A model generated the notes under the pieces. It was not told the origin of the DNA. It did not search any database and saw only the letters and a program-made list of their open reading frames with translations. Positions 51,386 to 60,489 of a stretch of DNA of 64,000 bases are shown here, piece by piece (within the stretch, counting starts at the first letter, position 1; the number at the start of each line of letters is the position of its first letter). The position numbers and the translations under genes were made by a program. The DNA lies in NCBI RefSeq assembly GCF_010994755.1, contig NZ_WHSB02000001.1, forward strand, positions 682,001 through 746,000, in the 5' to 3' direction. The stretch is from Shinella lacus. GTDB taxonomy: Bacteria > Pseudomonadota > Alphaproteobacteria > Rhizobiales > Rhizobiaceae.

Positions 51386-52801
51386 TCATGCGCCCACTGT
51401 CTTCAGGGCCGGCACCGCTTCGGCCTCGCGGCGCTTCACTGCCTCGATGTCCCGGTAGCCGTCGGCCGGATGTGTCTTCGGCAGATAAGGACCATCACCG
51501 AAAAGCTTTTCGCGCAACGTACCAGGCTTGTATTCCGTCGGGTAGGCGCCCCGCTTCTGCAATTCCGGCACGATATGGGCGACGATATCCTCAAAACTGT
51601 CCGGCGTCACGGCATAGGCGATGTTGAAGCCGTCGACATCGGTATCGGCGACCCATTCCTGCAGGATATCGGAAATGCGCTCCGGCGAGCCGACGCAGAC
51701 CGGCCCCATGCCGCCGATGCCGCCGAACTGGGCGAGTTCGTCGATCGTCCACGACTTGTCGCCGCCGGCAATGTGCTCGACGAAGGAATGGATGGCGTTC
51801 GTCTCGATCCGCTCCACCACGTCCGTCGGCGCAAATTGTCCGAAATCGATGCCGCTCCAGCCGGACATGAAGGTGAGCGAGCCGTCATAGGAGACGTAGC
51901 TTTTGTAATCCTCGAACTTCTTCTGCGCCTTGTCTTCGGTCTCGTCGGTAATGATGGTGATCAGCGTATAGATGAAGACCTTTTTCGGGTCGCGGCCGGC
52001 GGCGGCAATGCGCTGGCGGATATCGGCGACATAGGCCTTCAGCACGGATTTGGTCGGCGCGGCGACGAAGATGCATTCCGCATGGGCGGCGGCGAAGGCC
52101 TTGCCCGGACCGGAGGCGCCGGCCTGGTAGAGCACGGGCGTGCGCTGCGGCGAAGGTTCCGTCAGGCCGTAGCCCGGCACCTCGAAGAACTTGCCCTTAT
52201 GGGCAATTTCGTGAACCTTTTCCGGATGGGTGAAGATGCGCTTCTCGCCGTCGCGCACCACCGCCCCCTCCTCCCAGGACCCTTCCAGCAGCTTGTAGAG
52301 CACCTCGACATACTCGGCGGCCACCTCATAGCGGTTGTCATGCCGGCGAAGGCCGCCCTGCCCGACGTTCTTCGCGCCGCTTTCCAGATAGGAGGTGACG
52401 ATGTTCCAGCCGACGCGGCCCTTCGAGTGGTGGTCTGCCGTCGCAAGGCGCCGGGCGAAGGTATAGGGATGCTCGAAGGAGGTGGAGGCGGTGATGCCGA
52501 TGCCGAGATGCTCGGTGGCAAGCGCGATGGGGGCCGCGAGCTGCATCGGGTCGTTCACCGGAAGCTGCGCGGCCTGGTGGATGGCGTGGTAGTTCGAACC
52601 CTTGTAGACGTCGTAATAGCCGATGACGTCGGCGATGAAGATGCCGTCGAAGACGCCGCGCTCCAGCGTGCGGGCGAGATCCTGCCAATAGTCCAGATCC
52701 TTGTATTTCCAGGACTTGTCGCGTGGATGCGCCCACAGCCCCGGCGACTGGTGGCCGACGCAGTTCATGTCGAAGGCGTTGAAACGGATGGGGCGGGCCA
52801 T
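51386..52801 (-). CDS. LLM-class flavin monooxygenase (NtaA/SnaA/DszA type)
   Basis: 471 residues, the size of FMNH2-dependent NtaA/SnaA/DszA enzymes rather than short SsuD types. RPIRFNAFDMNCVGHQSPGL, ERGVFDGIFIADVIGYYD, ASTSFEHPYTFARRLATADH and the LYQAGASGPGKAFAAAHAE segment are characteristic. These enzymes cleave sulfones, aminopolycarboxylates or related compounds using reduced flavin. CTGGAG precedes the ATG at 52801. It is divergent from an acyl-CoA-dehydrogenase-like monooxygenase gene, and shares a promoter motif with ssuD. Confidence 0.9.
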   Translation of the reverse strand: MARPIRFNAFDMNCVGHQSPGLWAHPRDKSWKYKDLDYWQDLARTLERGVFDGIFIADVIGYYDVYKGSNYHAIHQAAQLPVNDPMQLAAPIALATEHLGIGITASTSFEHPYTFARRLATADHHSKGRVGWNIVTSYLESGAKNVGQGGLRRHDNRYEVAAEYVEVLYKLLEGSWEEGAVVRDGEKRIFTHPEKVHEIAHKGKFFEVPGYGLTEPSPQRTPVLYQAGASGPGKAFAAAHAECIFVAAPTKSVLKAYVADIRQRIAAAGRDPKKVFIYTLITIITDETEDKAQKKFEDYKSYVSYDGSLTFMSGWSGIDFGQFAPTDVVERIETNAIHSFVEHIAGGDKSWTIDELAQFGGIGGMGPVCVGSPERISDILQEWVADTDVDGFNIAYAVTPDSFEDIVAHIVPELQKRGAYPTEYKPGTLREKLFGDGPYLPKTHPADGYRDIEAVKRREAEAVPALKTVGA

Positions 52802-52880
52802 GGGGTTCTCCAGCGTCTTGAGGATGCCTGAAAGCATCGAACTTTCGGGGGAGGATAACGCCTGCTTCGCACAAATACAG

Positions 52881-52889
52881 AAATTCTAT
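52881..52889. promoter_or_regulatory. AAATTCTAT motif in the divergent monooxygenase promoter
   Basis: The 193-bp divergent region (52802-52994) has an AT-rich core with AAATTCTAT at 52881-52889. The exact reverse complement lies before ssuD at 61532-61540. It may be a binding site of a shared sulfur-response regulator. Nothing else is seen in this region. Confidence 0.3.
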
Positions 52890-52994
52890 CTTTTATATAG
52901 ATTAGTTTCGGAAATGGCTTTGCTGGCTCCGGGATGGCGCGTCGGGGAAAATGCGGACCGAGCAGCCGAACGGCGCTGGAACAGGAGATCCGCC

Positions 52995-54206
52995 ATGAAC
53001 GCCCTACACCTTCTCAAGGACCCCGATCGTCAGGACGACCGCGCGCGGCTTTTCGCCAGGGCGGAGGAGATTTCCGCCGATCTTGCCCGCCGCGGCGCGG
53101 AGCTGGACGCGGAAGGCAGGCCGCCGATCGCGGAAATCGAGCGGCTGAAGAAGGATGGGCTGCTGAACGCCCTGCACCCGGTGGAGATCGGCGGCGGCGG
53201 GCTCAACTGGGTGGACGGGCTTCGGCTGGTGCGCATCCTGGCGCGCGGCGAAAGCTCGATCGGCCAGTTGCTCGGCTACCATTTCGTCAACAGCCAGTAC
53301 ATCTACTGGGCGGCGGACGATCCGGACAAGGCCTGGGACCTCGGTGTCGAGACGGTGGCAAAGACGCTCTATTGGGGTGCCGCTGTCAATCCGCGCGATC
53401 CGGGCCTGACGCTGACGCAGGATGGTGAGCATTATCTGCTGAACGGCCGCAAGACATTCTCGACCGGCGCCCATATTTCCGACCGCCTCAATGCCAATGC
53501 AGCTTTCGGCGACCAGATCGCCAATCTCGTGTTGCCGACCGATCGCCCGGGCTATATCGCTAATGACGACTGGGACAATATCGGCCAGCGGCTCTCCGAC
53601 AGCGGCAGCGTCGAATTCCGCGATTTCCCGGTCTATGACAGCGATTTCCTGCTGCCGCTCGCGGCCAGGGATGCCGCACCTGCGGTGCAGGCGACCTTCA
53701 ACACGCCGCTCATCCAGCTCGTCTTCGTCAACTTCTATATCGGCACGGCGGAAGGCGCGCTCGATGCGGCCATCGATTATGTGCGCACGACGACCCACCC
53801 CTGGCTGACCTCCGGCGTCGAGAAGGCAAGCGAGGACCCGTATATCCTGGAGCGCATCGGCGAATTCCGCGCGGCGCTGAAAGCCTCCGCAGCACTTGCC
53901 GACGCCGCCGCGGCCACCGTGCAGTCGGTGCTGGCGCGGGGCCGGACCGTTACTGCCCAGGAGCGCGGCGAAGCGGCGATCGAGGCCTATGCGGCCAAGG
54001 TCAACGCCACCCATGTGGCACTCGACGTCACCGCCCGCGTCTTCGAGCTGACCGGCGCCCGCTCGACGGCCTCGCACTACCGTTTCGACCGCTACTGGCG
54101 CAACGTGCGCACCCACACGCTGCACGACCCGGTATTCTACAAGGCGCGCGAAGTCGGCGATTTCGCCCTCAACGGCCGCGTGCCGGAGCCGAGCCTCTAT
54201 AGCTGA
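52995..54206 (+). CDS. Acyl-CoA-dehydrogenase-like flavin monooxygenase (DszC/SfnB type)
   Basis: 403 residues. The fold is acyl-CoA dehydrogenase-like, but the C-terminal YWRNVRTHTLHDPVFYKAREVG motif is that of the DszC/SfnB flavin-dependent monooxygenases, which lack the catalytic glutamate of true dehydrogenases. LNGRKTFSTGAHISD and the SSIGQLLGYHFVNSQYIYW segment support this. Such enzymes oxygenate sulfur or nitrogen compounds with FMNH2. CAGGAG precedes the ATG. It is divergent from the LLM monooxygenase and convergent with a second member at 54328-55542. Confidence 0.85.
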   Translation: MNALHLLKDPDRQDDRARLFARAEEISADLARRGAELDAEGRPPIAEIERLKKDGLLNALHPVEIGGGGLNWVDGLRLVRILARGESSIGQLLGYHFVNSQYIYWAADDPDKAWDLGVETVAKTLYWGAAVNPRDPGLTLTQDGEHYLLNGRKTFSTGAHISDRLNANAAFGDQIANLVLPTDRPGYIANDDWDNIGQRLSDSGSVEFRDFPVYDSDFLLPLAARDAAPAVQATFNTPLIQLVFVNFYIGTAEGALDAAIDYVRTTTHPWLTSGVEKASEDPYILERIGEFRAALKASAALADAAAATVQSVLARGRTVTAQERGEAAIEAYAAKVNATHVALDVTARVFELTGARSTASHYRFDRYWRNVRTHTLHDPVFYKAREVGDFALNGRVPEPSLYS

Positions 54207-54227
54207 GGCGATCGGCCAGCGGGAGGG

Positions 54228-54251
54228 AAAGGCGGCCACCGGCCGCCTTTT
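54228..54251 (+). terminator. Rho-independent terminator after the DszC-like gene
   Basis: AAAGGCGGCC and GGCCGCCTTT form a perfect 10-bp stem with an ACC loop and run into TTTTCG, 22 bp past the stop. Confidence 0.8.
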
Positions 54252-54269
54252 CGTTCGCGCACAAAAAAG

Positions 54270-54295
54270 GGCCGCAATCCCGAAGGATTGCGGCC
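54270..54295 (-). terminator. Rho-independent terminator after sfnB
   Basis: GGCCGCAATCC and GGATTGCGGCC form a perfect 11-bp stem with a CGAA loop; on the minus strand it is followed by six T residues. With the hairpin at 54228 it isolates the two convergent transcripts. Confidence 0.8.
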
Positions 54296-54327
54296 AGGCG
54301 ACCACCCCCCACCACGAGGGTTGGATT

Positions 54328-55542
54328 TCAGAGCGCGCCGTTGCGCGGCGGCGTGACGCCGTTCAGGTGATAGTTGCCGACGACATGGTATTTCCAGCGC
54401 ACCGGATCGTGCAGCGTGTGGGTGCGCGCATTGCGCCAGTGGCGTTCGAGATTGAGGCCGCGCTTCGTGGCGGCGGTTCCGGCAAGCTCGAACAGCACGT
54501 TCGTCGCGTCGATGGCAAGTTCCGTCGTCAACACCTTGGCCGCGGCCACCGCAAGGGTCGCCGCCACGGAATTTTCCTGATTGAGGCTGACCTGCGCCTG
54601 GTCGACCCTGCGTCCTGCCCGTTCCAGCGTCGCCTCGGCGGCCTCGATGCGGATGGCGAGTTCGCCGATGCGCGCGATCGTCAGCGGATCGTCCGCCGCA
54701 CGCTCGACGCCGCTGTCCGTCCAGGGTCGCGCCTTGTCGCGCACGAAGCCGATGGTTTCTTTCAGCGCCGCCCGGGCGATGCCGAGATCGACGGCGGCAT
54801 GAATGATCTGCCCGACCGAGCCAATCGTGCCAGGGCGCTCGAAACCCTTCTGGTGCTGGACCACGGCATCAGCCGGCACGTAGACGTCGCGGAGGATCGT
54901 CGTGCCACTGCCGGTCGTGCGCTGGCCGAAACCATCCCAGTCGTCGACAATCTCGATGCCCTCCGTCTCGCGTGGCGCAAAGGACATGGTCAGCCGCTCT
55001 TCGCCGTCGAGCGCAAAGATCACCACCCAATGGGCGAAGAGCACGCCCGTCGAATAGAACTTCCGCCCGTCGATGCGGAAGCCCGCGCCATCAGGCGCAA
55101 TTCGTGTGTTGTAATTGCCGACGGTCTTGGTGCCGACCTCGGAGAGAGCGTTGCCAAAGCGGTCGCCGGCCAGTGCACGGCCGAAATAGAACCGCTTCTG
55201 CGCCTCGCTGCCGTCGTGGCGGAGCGCTTCGAGAATGTAGAAATGGTTCTGCGGGATCTGGCCGATCGAGCTGTCGGCCTCGGAAAGGATGGCCGTGACC
55301 TCGGCGAGCACTACGTTCGATACGTCGATGCCGCCATAATCCGAGGGCACCGTGATGGCGAGCAGGCCGGAGGCGGAGAGCCGGTCGAGCTCCTCATAGG
55401 GAAGCGCACGCTCGTAATCGCGCCGGCTCGCACCGTTTGCGAACTCGTCGGCTAGTGTCCGCGCGACGGCGAGCGCTTCCTCTTCGCTGGCGATGCGGTG
55501 GGCGGTCTGCTGCGGTCGGGCGAGCTGTGTGACGCTGCTCAT
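54328..55542 (-). CDS. sfnB: SfnB-family sulfur acquisition oxidoreductase
   Basis: 404 residues. EEALAVARTLADEFANGASR, IPQNHFYILEALRH, the GRKFYSTGVLFAHWVVIFA segment and the C-terminal HWRNARTHTLHDPVRWKYH are SfnB hallmarks; the last is the DszC/SfnB motif. SfnB proteins are needed for use of sulfones or other organosulfur compounds as sulfur source. It is the last gene of a minus-strand operon with a ribose-type ABC transporter 31 bp upstream, an unusual pairing. AAAGGAA precedes the ATG at 55542. Confidence 0.85.
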   Translation of the reverse strand: MSSVTQLARPQQTAHRIASEEEALAVARTLADEFANGASRRDYERALPYEELDRLSASGLLAITVPSDYGGIDVSNVVLAEVTAILSEADSSIGQIPQNHFYILEALRHDGSEAQKRFYFGRALAGDRFGNALSEVGTKTVGNYNTRIAPDGAGFRIDGRKFYSTGVLFAHWVVIFALDGEERLTMSFAPRETEGIEIVDDWDGFGQRTTGSGTTILRDVYVPADAVVQHQKGFERPGTIGSVGQIIHAAVDLGIARAALKETIGFVRDKARPWTDSGVERAADDPLTIARIGELAIRIEAAEATLERAGRRVDQAQVSLNQENSVAATLAVAAAKVLTTELAIDATNVLFELAGTAATKRGLNLERHWRNARTHTLHDPVRWKYHVVGNYHLNGVTPPRNGAL

Positions 55543-55573
55543 GATCGTTCCTTTCGAGAGATGCGGCCCGGCC

Positions 55574-56551
55574 TTACGCCCGGGCGGCGGCCTTGCGGTT
55601 GGCGAAGCCGATGGCAAGGACCGAGAAGATGAGGAGCCCGGTGCCGACCTGCTGCCAGTAGAAGTTCAGGCCGGAGAGGAGCAGGCCATTGGCGACGATG
55701 CCGAGCAGCAGCACGCCGAGCACCGTGCCGGGAACGTTTGGCCGCCCATGCGGATCGAACGTCGTGCCAATGAAGGTGGCGCCGATGGCGTTGAGCAGGA
55801 AGGCATTGCCGGAGGACGGGATGTAGACGGTCACCGTCGAGGTGAGGATCAGCCCGACGATCGCGGCGATCGCCGAGACCAGCACATAGGTGGCGGCGGT
55901 GACGCGCGACAGCCGGATGCCGGAATAGCGCACGACACTCGCCTGGATGCCGGTGGCGAGCACCACCCGGCCGAAACGCGTGCGCGACAAGACGAGCCAG
56001 GCACCGGCGATGACGAGGGCGGCGACCAGCAGCGGCACGGGAAGGCCGGCAACAGAGCCGTGGCCGAGGAAACGGAAGGCCTCCGGCACGCCGGCGGGCG
56101 GCAGGTAGACCGGATTGCCGCCGTTCGTCAGCAATTGTTGCACGCTGCGGCCGACGAACAGCGTGCCGAGCGTGGCGAGGAAGGGCGAAATGCCGATGCC
56201 GGCGATCAGCACGGCATTGAACAGGCCGACGAGAGCCCCGCCGGCAAGCCCGCCGAGGGCTGCCAGCGGGATCGGCTGCCCGGCAAGAACGAGGGAGACG
56301 AAGGCGAAGCTCGCAAAATCGATGGCCGTGCCGACCGACAGGTCGATGCCGCCGGCCGAGACGGCGAAGGTCATGGCGACGGCGACGATGGCCAGCAGCG
56401 CAAAATTGTTCACCAGCACGCTGACGAGATTGGCGCCGGAGAGGAAGCCCGGGGCAAGCGCTGCGAAGGTGGCGAACACGGCGGCAAGAGCCGCGACCAG
56501 CGCATAACGCCCGATGCCGCGCGTGAAGGCCGAAAGGGATGCCGTCGCCAT
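55574..56551 (-). CDS. Sugar-type ABC transporter permease (RbsC-like), second copy in operon
   Basis: 325 residues, around ten hydrophobic segments. SAGGIDLSVGTAIDFASF near residue 65 is the RbsC-family signature, with GISPFLATLGTLFVGRSVQ and an IGATFIGTTFDPHGRPNVPG loop after it. It starts one base past the stop of the other permease (TGATATG) and precedes sfnB. Together they should form a heterodimeric channel. Confidence 0.9.
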   Translation of the reverse strand: MATASLSAFTRGIGRYALVAALAAVFATFAALAPGFLSGANLVSVLVNNFALLAIVAVAMTFAVSAGGIDLSVGTAIDFASFAFVSLVLAGQPIPLAALGGLAGGALVGLFNAVLIAGIGISPFLATLGTLFVGRSVQQLLTNGGNPVYLPPAGVPEAFRFLGHGSVAGLPVPLLVAALVIAGAWLVLSRTRFGRVVLATGIQASVVRYSGIRLSRVTAATYVLVSAIAAIVGLILTSTVTVYIPSSGNAFLLNAIGATFIGTTFDPHGRPNVPGTVLGVLLLGIVANGLLLSGLNFYWQQVGTGLLIFSVLAIGFANRKAAARA

Positions 56552-56552
56552 A

Positions 56553-57599
56553 TCAGACAGCCTCCCGGCACAGCAGCGTGGTGGCTGACACCACGAGCAG
56601 GATCAGCAGGCCCTGCACGCCGCTCACCAGCGTGCTGGAAATGTTGAGAAGCTGGAAACCGTTGATGAGGAAGCCGACGAAGAGCGCGGACAGCAAGGTG
56701 CCGGTGATCGTCGGCACCAGCCGGCGGGAAAACACCACGCCGAGCAGCGCCGTCACGACGACCGGCAGCAGCATCTCGCCCGCCCCCGTCGTGCTGCCGC
56801 TCAAGTAGGACACCGACAGGATGCCGGCAAAACCGCCGCAGAGGCCGCTGGCCAGGAAGGAGCCGGCGACGAAGGAGCGGACCGGCAGGCCGGCGGCGCG
56901 CGCCGCATCGGGATATTCGCCGACCGCGTAAAGCCTGAGGCCGAGCGGCGTATATTGCACGATGGCCGCGACGACCAGCGTGAAACCGAGCAGGACATAG
57001 GCGAGGACGGGAACGCCGAACGGACCGCTCGCGGAAAGCGTCGAGAGGAATTCGCCGGAGGCCGGCACGACGGTGTTCTGGGTCAGAACGAGTTCGAGGC
57101 CCGCCACGACATTCATCACGGCGAGCGTCGCCAGCAGCGGCACGATGCCGGCAAGCGTCACCGCTGCGGCATTGACCGCGCCGATGGCAAGCCCCGTGCC
57201 GAGCGCCCCGAGGATCGCCACCGCGTCGCCCTGCCCCGCCTGCGCCAGCGTCGCATAGACGGCAGCACTCAGGCCCATATTGGCGGCAAGCGACAGGTCG
57301 ATGCCGCCCGTGACGACATTCGAGCCGCCGGCGATGACGACGATGGTGAGGCCGATGGCCAACACCCCGGCAATGGCGGACTGGCCGAGTACGTTGCCGA
57401 TATTGCCAACCGTCAGGAAGAACGGTGCTGCGATGGAGAAGAACACAAGCACACCGGCGAAGACGGCGAGCGAGCCGCCGCGTAGCGCGAGCGTCGCCAG
57501 CCGCCGCCCCAGCGCCGGGCCGGACTTTTCCGGCTCCGGGGACGTTTTCTCTTCGAGCCCGAACACGGAGGGCGGGATATAGGGGGCGTCAACCAGCAT
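56553..57599 (-). CDS. Sugar-type ABC transporter permease (RbsC-like)
   Basis: 348 residues. An N-terminal hydrophilic segment is followed by about nine membrane helices, with SNVVTGGIDLSLAANMGLSA as the RbsC signature and LYAVGEYPDAARAAGLPVR as the coupling loop. It overlaps the ATPase gene by 11 bp. Confidence 0.9.
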   Translation of the reverse strand: MLVDAPYIPPSVFGLEEKTSPEPEKSGPALGRRLATLALRGGSLAVFAGVLVFFSIAAPFFLTVGNIGNVLGQSAIAGVLAIGLTIVVIAGGSNVVTGGIDLSLAANMGLSAAVYATLAQAGQGDAVAILGALGTGLAIGAVNAAAVTLAGIVPLLATLAVMNVVAGLELVLTQNTVVPASGEFLSTLSASGPFGVPVLAYVLLGFTLVVAAIVQYTPLGLRLYAVGEYPDAARAAGLPVRSFVAGSFLASGLCGGFAGILSVSYLSGSTTGAGEMLLPVVVTALLGVVFSRRLVPTITGTLLSALFVGFLINGFQLLNISSTLVSGVQGLLILLVVSATTLLCREAV

Positions 57600-59124
57600 G
57601 GCGCAGCGTCTCGTGGGCGCCCGTTACGTCGGTCAGGACCTGATCGGGGCTCGTTTCGGAGGAGATGAATTCCCGCGTCACCCGGCCGCGGAAGAAGACG
57701 AGGACCCGGTCGGTGATGCCGAGCAGTTCCTCGATATCGGAGGAGAGCACGAGGATGCCCGCGCCGCGCTCGGCAAGCTCGCCGATCAGGCGGTAGATCT
57801 CGACCTTGGCGGCGATGTCGACGCCGACGGTGGGCTCGTCGAGCAGGTAGATTTCCGACTGGCGGCTCAGCCATTTGGCGATCGCCACCTTCTGCTGGTT
57901 GCCGCCCGAGAGCGTGCGCACCAGCGCGTCGATGCCGTCGGTCTTGATCTGCAGCCGCTTGACGAGGTCCTCGGTCTGCCGCCGCTCGGCGCCACGGTCG
58001 ATGAGGCCTCTAGAAAACCGGCCGAGGCTGGCGAGCGTGGTGTTCTCCGTCACCGCAAGATCGAGCGCCACGCCGTCGCGGCGGCGATCTTCCGGTACGA
58101 GGGCGAGGCGTTTTGCCGTCGCCTTCGCCGGATCGGTGGCAAAGACGGCCTCGCCCTTAACCGAGACGGTGCCGCCGGTCGGCCGGTCGAGGCCGAAGAG
58201 CGTGCGCACGACCTCCTTGGCGCCCGAGCCGACAAGGCCGGTGAACCCCAGCACCTCGCCCCGGCGCAGCGTGAAGGACACCTCGTCGTAGCGATCGGTC
58301 AGCGCAAGGTTTTCCACCTGCAACAGCGTCTCGCCGGGCGTGACCTGCGGTTTCGGATAGAGTTCGCCGATCGCACGATTGACCATCAGCGCGCCGATCT
58401 TCGCGGCCGAGGTCTCCGTGATCGGCAGGGTCGCGACGTCGCGGCCGTTGCGCAGCACCGTCACGGTGTCGCAGAGGTCGACGATCTCGCCGAGATAATG
58501 CGAGATGTAGAGGATGGTGATGCCCTCCTCGCTGAGGCGCCGGATGAGCCGGAAGAGAAGATCCGCCTCGCGCCGCACGAGCGCCGCCGTCGGCTCGTCG
58601 AAGACCAGCACCTTGGGATTGGCGATCAGCGCCCGCGTGATCTGCACGATCTGCTTTTCGGCCGCGGAGAGATCCGCGATGAGGGCCGAGGCGGGCAGTT
58701 GCAGGCCGAAATAACGGTCCAGCATCTCCGCCGCTTTCCGGCGCATCGCAGCGCGGTCGAGGAAGGGCGTGCCGGCAATGCGCGGCTCGCGACCGAGGAA
58801 GAGTGTTTCGCCCACCGTGAAAGTCGGCACCAGCAGGCGATCCTGGTGGATGAAGTGGATGCCGAGCGCTTCGGCAAGATGTGGCGTCAGCCGCTCATAG
58901 GCCTTGCCGTCGATCTCGATCGTGCCCTCGTCCGCCCGGTGCAGGCCGGCCAGGAGCTTGATCAGCGTCGACTTGCCGGCGCCGTTCTGGCCGACGAGGC
59001 CATGCACCGTGCCACGCCGCACCGTGAGCGACGCGCCTGAAAGGGCTGCCGCACCGCCGAACCGCTTGACGACCCCATCGAAATGAAGGATCGCGTCGCC
59101 GCCGTTCTCTACCGCATCCACCAT
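57589..59124 (-). CDS. Sugar-type ABC transporter ATP-binding protein (RbsA-like, two domains)
   Basis: 511 residues with two ABC domains. Domain 1 has an intact Walker A (GQNGAGKST) and Walker B (VLVFDEPTAAL), with a relaxed signature LSAAEKQIVQI. Domain 2 has a degenerate Walker A (GLVGSGAKEV) but good LSGGNQQKVAIAKWL and LLDEPTVGVD motifs, as usual in RbsA. It powers the two RbsC-like permeases. The ATG at 59124 is preferred over a GTG six bases upstream on Shine-Dalgarno spacing. Confidence 0.9.
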   Translation of the reverse strand: MVDAVENGGDAILHFDGVVKRFGGAAALSGASLTVRRGTVHGLVGQNGAGKSTLIKLLAGLHRADEGTIEIDGKAYERLTPHLAEALGIHFIHQDRLLVPTFTVGETLFLGREPRIAGTPFLDRAAMRRKAAEMLDRYFGLQLPASALIADLSAAEKQIVQITRALIANPKVLVFDEPTAALVRREADLLFRLIRRLSEEGITILYISHYLGEIVDLCDTVTVLRNGRDVATLPITETSAAKIGALMVNRAIGELYPKPQVTPGETLLQVENLALTDRYDEVSFTLRRGEVLGFTGLVGSGAKEVVRTLFGLDRPTGGTVSVKGEAVFATDPAKATAKRLALVPEDRRRDGVALDLAVTENTTLASLGRFSRGLIDRGAERRQTEDLVKRLQIKTDGIDALVRTLSGGNQQKVAIAKWLSRQSEIYLLDEPTVGVDIAAKVEIYRLIGELAERGAGILVLSSDIEELLGITDRVLVFFRGRVTREFISSETSPDQVLTDVTGAHETLRHAG

Positions 59125-59154
59125 CGTCACATTCCCTGCATCGAGAAACCGGAG

Positions 59155-59180
59155 GGACCGCGGCCGGTCGGCCGCGGTCC
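59155..59180 (-). terminator. Stem-loop between sugar-type binding protein and ATPase genes
   Basis: GGACCGCGGCC and GGCCGCGGTCC form a perfect 11-bp stem with a GGTC loop, 14 bp past the binding-protein stop on the minus strand, with no T tract. It mirrors the hairpin at 29255-29290 and probably serves the same purpose of raising binding-protein yield. Confidence 0.6.
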
Positions 59181-59193
59181 GCCGTCAAAAGGA

Positions 59194-60198
59194 TCAGCCG
59201 ATGCCGAGCTTCTTCGAAACTTCGCCGACGGTCTGCTTGTTGGCGAGGAGTGCGGGCACATAGGTCTCGCGCGGCAGAGTCTCGCCGGCGAGGTAGCGGG
59301 CGACGTTCTGGATCGCCACGCGGCCAAGCTCGGCCGGCTGCTGGGCGACGTCGGCGGCGGCCGGCGAATTCGGATCGGCCACAAGCTGGAGCACTTCCGG
59401 GCTGCCATCGACGCCGTAGGTCTTGATCTCGGTGCGACCGGCGGCCGTGAGGGCCTGCGTGGCGCCGAGCTGCGGGATGTCCCAGGCCGACCAGATGGCC
59501 TTGATCGAGCCCTTTTCCGGATATTTGGCGAGGATCGCCGTGATCTGGGTGAAGGCGTCCTGCACCGTGTTCGGGATCACGTCGCGCAGCTCCGGCTGGA
59601 TGATCTGCACCTTCGGGAAATATTTGACGACATTGACGAGCTGGTCGTAGCGGATCGCGCAGGGCGTCACGCCGTAGAAGCCGTTGAAGACGACGATATT
59701 GCCTTCGCCGCCGATATCCGAGACGAGCTGGAGCGCGAGATCCTTGCCGATGCCCCAATTGTCCGAGGTCGCGTTGTTAAGCGAGTTCACCGAGCCGACA
59801 TCGATGGTTAGGACCGGGATATCCGCCTCGCGGGCCTTCTTCAGCCACGGATCGATGACGCTCAGCGTGCCGAGCAGCTGGACGATGGCGTCCGGCTTCT
59901 GGGCGATCAGCGTCTGGAGCTGGGAGACGAGCTTGCCGTCGTTGCGGCCGGCGTCCACCGCGATCGGCTCGCCGCCGAGGCGCTTCACTTCCTCGATCTG
60001 GGCATTGTAGGCTTGGAGATCGAAGAAGTGGTCGGTGCCGGTCGCGCTGATGCCGATGCGCTTGCCCTTGAGGGAAAGCTCCCCTGCGGCCGAAGCCGAG
60101 CGCGCGGGCAGGAGCCCTGCACCAGCGACGACGCCGGCGACGGCGGTGAGTTTCAGGAGGTTGCGGCGGTTCACGCCGGCGGTGCGTTCGTCAGTCAT
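59194..60198 (-). CDS. Sugar-type ABC transporter binding protein with Tat-like signal
   Basis: 334 residues. The N-terminus carries a twin-arginine-type signal (VNRRNLLKLTAVAGVVAGAG, cleaved near SASA), so it may be exported folded. The body is a ribose-type periplasmic binding protein (type-1 fold): KRIGISATGTDHFFDLQAYN, ALIAQKPDAIVQLLGT-like and ADPNSPAAADVAQQPAELGR. The ATG at 60198 follows GGGG; an in-frame ATG at 60210 is possible. It starts the operon ending with sfnB, so the ligand may be a sulfur-containing sugar-like compound rather than a plain sugar. Confidence 0.85.
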   Translation of the reverse strand: MTDERTAGVNRRNLLKLTAVAGVVAGAGLLPARSASAAGELSLKGKRIGISATGTDHFFDLQAYNAQIEEVKRLGGEPIAVDAGRNDGKLVSQLQTLIAQKPDAIVQLLGTLSVIDPWLKKAREADIPVLTIDVGSVNSLNNATSDNWGIGKDLALQLVSDIGGEGNIVVFNGFYGVTPCAIRYDQLVNVVKYFPKVQIIQPELRDVIPNTVQDAFTQITAILAKYPEKGSIKAIWSAWDIPQLGATQALTAAGRTEIKTYGVDGSPEVLQLVADPNSPAAADVAQQPAELGRVAIQNVARYLAGETLPRETYVPALLANKQTVGEVSKKLGIG

Positions 60199-60224
60199 GG
60201 TGGTCCCCATCCATGCGTTTGATG

Positions 60225-60244
60225 ATATAATCTATAAATTATAT
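60225..60244. promoter_or_regulatory. AT-rich inverted repeat upstream of the sugar-type operon
   Basis: ATATAAT at 60225-60231 and ATTATAT at 60238-60244 form a perfect 7-bp inverted repeat with a 6-base spacer, 27 bp upstream of the binding-protein start. It includes a TATAAT box on the minus strand, so it is a likely promoter/operator. The rest of 60245-60489 has no convincing gene; a 26-codon reading frame at 60370-60450 (minus, MMQIDNAWGAGPGEDYEVVA) could be a remnant. Confidence 0.45.
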
Positions 60245-60489
60245 GCATTATCTGCGCAGGACAGGTAGAATTTTCCAAATCGCGGGGACCTGTGAAAATA
60301 ATCCGCTTGCCGAAGGGCATGCCGACATCCGGCATAAGCCGCGCGTTCAGATGATGTATTCCGGCTCGCTCAGCGTCTGGTCCATCGTGCGGCGACCACC
60401 TCGTAGTCTTCTCCGGGACCAGCGCCCCAGGCATTGTCGATCTGCATCATTGTCAACTCATCGCTGTCGTGAACGGGAAAAGGCCCGTC

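Noticed and set aside
60370..60450. 26-codon minus-strand frame beginning MMQIDNAWGAGPGEDYEV
   Set aside because: The composition looks protein-like and it may be a truncated remnant, but I cannot match it to a family, so I do not call it a gene.
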